64,000 nt of DNA from WTAW01 sp964406575 (GTDB taxonomy: Bacteria; Acidobacteriota; Aminicenantia; Aminicenantales; Aminicenantaceae): NCBI GenBank assembly GCA_964406575.1, contig CAYOSH010000003.1, positions 1 through 64,000 of the forward strand. Direction: 5' to 3'. Of this stretch, positions 62,840 through 64,000 are shown one piece after another (within the stretch, counting starts at the first letter, position 1; every line of letters begins with the position of its first letter). The notes beneath the pieces were generated by a model that made no database searches, had not been told where the DNA came from, and worked only from the letters and a program-made list of their open reading frames with translations. The translations under genes were made by a program, and so were the position numbers.

Positions 62840-64000
62840 CTATATCCCTCCTATCTGCATGAGTTGGATTCGGAATGTTGGAGCGGTCATGGTCCGATCG
62901 AGGTCAAGGTCATTCCCAACCATATCGATCCCGTTCAGCATGGATTCTGCAGTGCCGGCTATGGTGAGTCCTTTCACGGGAAAAGCGATCCGGCCATTCT
63001 CGACCCAAAAACCGGAAGCACCACCGCTGAAATTCCCGTTCACAGGATTGATCCCATATCCAGTCACTCCCTTGAGATAAAGGCCCTTCTTTGTCGATCG
63101 GAGGATCTCTTCAGGAGAGCTCTGACCGGCTTCCATGTAAAAATTGTGGGGGCCGATTTCAGGGAGGCTCCTGTAACCTCCTCGAGAGGCATTGCCTGTG
63201 CTCTTGACCCCGGCTCTCCTGGCCACAATGGTGTTGTACATGAACCCCTTAAGAATCCCTTTGTCGACAATGACCCTTTTTTGTGTAGGCACTCCTTCTC
63301 CATCGAAAGGGGTGCTCCCCATTCCTTTGGGCCGCGTGCCGTCGTCAATAACTGTGACCAACTCTGAAGCGATTTTTTTATCCAGGCTCTCCCTGAGAAA
63401 ACTCGCTCCTTGAAGGACACGCTCTCCGTTGATGGCAGCCAGAATCCCGCCCAAAATAGACCGAGACACATCCGGGTCAAAGATCACTGGTGCCTTCTGG
63501 GTTTGGACCATTTGTGGATCGAGCATCTCATAAGCATCCCTGGCTGCCTTCTCTGCAATCTCCTCTGGGGATTTCAAGTCGGCAAAATAGCGTCGCGAGC
63601 AGTATTCCCCGCCTGTGGATTTCTGTTCACCTTTCTCTGCAACAACAGAGACTCCGAATGTGGCCGCGGAAGTCTTTTTGGACTTGGACAATCCCTTGGA
63701 GTTGGCGATAAAGATCTCACTCTCTCCTTCCCCATAAGCAGCGCCCGCGCTCTTTGTGATCCGAGGATCCTTCATTGCCAGGGCCTCTGTGGTCTTCGCG
63801 ATTTCAATTTTTTCATCCATAGCGACCTGGGTGAGATGCGGATCGTAAAGGCCCTCCACCTGCGTGATCCCCTGATCATCGGGGAGCACATTGTTTTCAT
63901 CAGAAGTGAGGTTTTTCGCAAACGCAAGAGCACGGGAAATCGTATCCTCCAATGCGGCTTCCGAAAAATCGTTACAGCTGGAAAACGCCATTTTGCCCTG
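62840..64000 (-). CDS. PmbA/TldE-family peptidase-like protein (5' end beyond window)
   Basis: At least 386 codons of the C-terminal and central part of a TldD/PmbA-type protein. It shows ISRALAFAKNLTSDENNVLP, FIANSKGLSKSKKTSAATFG, PVIFDPDVSRSILGGILAAI, FDGEGVPTQKRVIVDKGILK, GNASRGGYRSLPEIGPHNFY and GYGINPVNGNFSGGASGFWV. The last segment is the PmbA/TldE C-terminus; the HExxxH zinc site of TldD is absent. The frame stays open to the end of the window, and the family's first roughly 60 residues lie outside. TldD/TldE pairs process peptides. Confidence 0.9.
   Translation of the reverse strand, partial: QGKMAFSSCNDFSEAALEDTISRALAFAKNLTSDENNVLPDDQGITQVEGLYDPHLTQVAMDEKIEIAKTTEALAMKDPRITKSAGAAYGEGESEIFIANSKGLSKSKKTSAATFGVSVVAEKGEQKSTGGEYCSRRYFADLKSPEEIAEKAARDAYEMLDPQMVQTQKAPVIFDPDVSRSILGGILAAINGERVLQGASFLRESLDKKIASELVTVIDDGTRPKGMGSTPFDGEGVPTQKRVIVDKGILKGFMYNTIVARRAGVKSTGNASRGGYRSLPEIGPHNFYMEAGQSSPEEILRSTKKGLYLKGVTGYGINPVNGNFSGGASGFWVENGRIAFPVKGLTIAGTAESMLNGIDMVGNDLDLDRTMTAPTFRIQLMQIGGI

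Overview
The window looks like chromosomal DNA from an uncultured, Gram-negative, probably anaerobic and proteolytic heterotroph. The gene set recalls Candidatus Aminicenantes or a neighbouring Acidobacteria-like or KSB1-like lineage. The pointers are a GWxTD lipoprotein, a giant sortilin/BNR-propeller protein, many lipoproteins and signal-peptide hydrolases, Tat-exported oxidoreductases and the tail of a MacB/FtsX-type permease. This assignment is inference from gene content; no marker gene or rRNA is present. I see no CRISPR array, prophage, intact transposase, rRNA or complete tRNA.

Layout. 0-2 kb: a ferredoxin-like Fe-S protein and a Crp/Fnr regulator, with a perfect TTGAC-N4-GTCAA palindrome between them that suggests HcpR-type nitrosative/redox control. 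2-9 kb: an exported GH29 fucosidase, the two-subunit glycine decarboxylase (gcvPA-gcvPB) and two SDR dehydrogenases. 9-14 kb: DUF72, Ogt, a methyltransferase, a glycosyltransferase, a small monooxygenase-like protein and a decayed cyclase-like gene. 14-28 kb: peptide and amino-acid catabolism (M1 and C69 peptidases, PatB-type lyase, dimethylargininase-like enzyme, amidohydrolase) with a Tat-targeted aldo/keto reductase, PilZ and PAP2 proteins. 28-36 kb: a same-strand run of exported enzymes with three metallo-beta-lactamase-fold proteins, an esterase, a DJ-1/beta-propeller fusion and a signal-peptide methyltransferase. 36-50 kb: a membrane LuxR regulator behind a sigma-54-like promoter, cupin, two CocE/X-Pro peptidases, GH127, small membrane proteins and DUF169. 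50-64 kb: acyl-CoA synthetase, a carotenoid-dehydrogenase-like flavoprotein, a B12/methionine-synthase activation-domain protein, the 1042-residue BNR protein, a TIGR01777 epimerase, the GWxTD lipoprotein and a truncated PmbA/TldE.

How the genes fit together. Many products carry lipoprotein, Sec or Tat signals, so much of the window encodes cell-envelope degradation of peptides and plant-type glycans (fucose, arabinose). Cytoplasmic steps (glycine cleavage, C-S lyase, acyl-CoA activation) would feed carbon inward.

Two features stand out. First, the intergenic space is seeded with structured, terminal-inverted-repeat elements: family A (about 85-230 bp, CTAAATCCGTGA-type ends, several internal hairpins) and family B (about 165 bp, 20-bp ends, G-rich core). 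No transposase is visible, so they look like MITE-type non-autonomous elements. Second, at least five genes survive only as deletion or frameshift relics: a squalene-cyclase-like gene, an amino-acid permease tail, a cupin stub, an FtsX permease tail and an amidohydrolase. This indicates ongoing decay by deletion.
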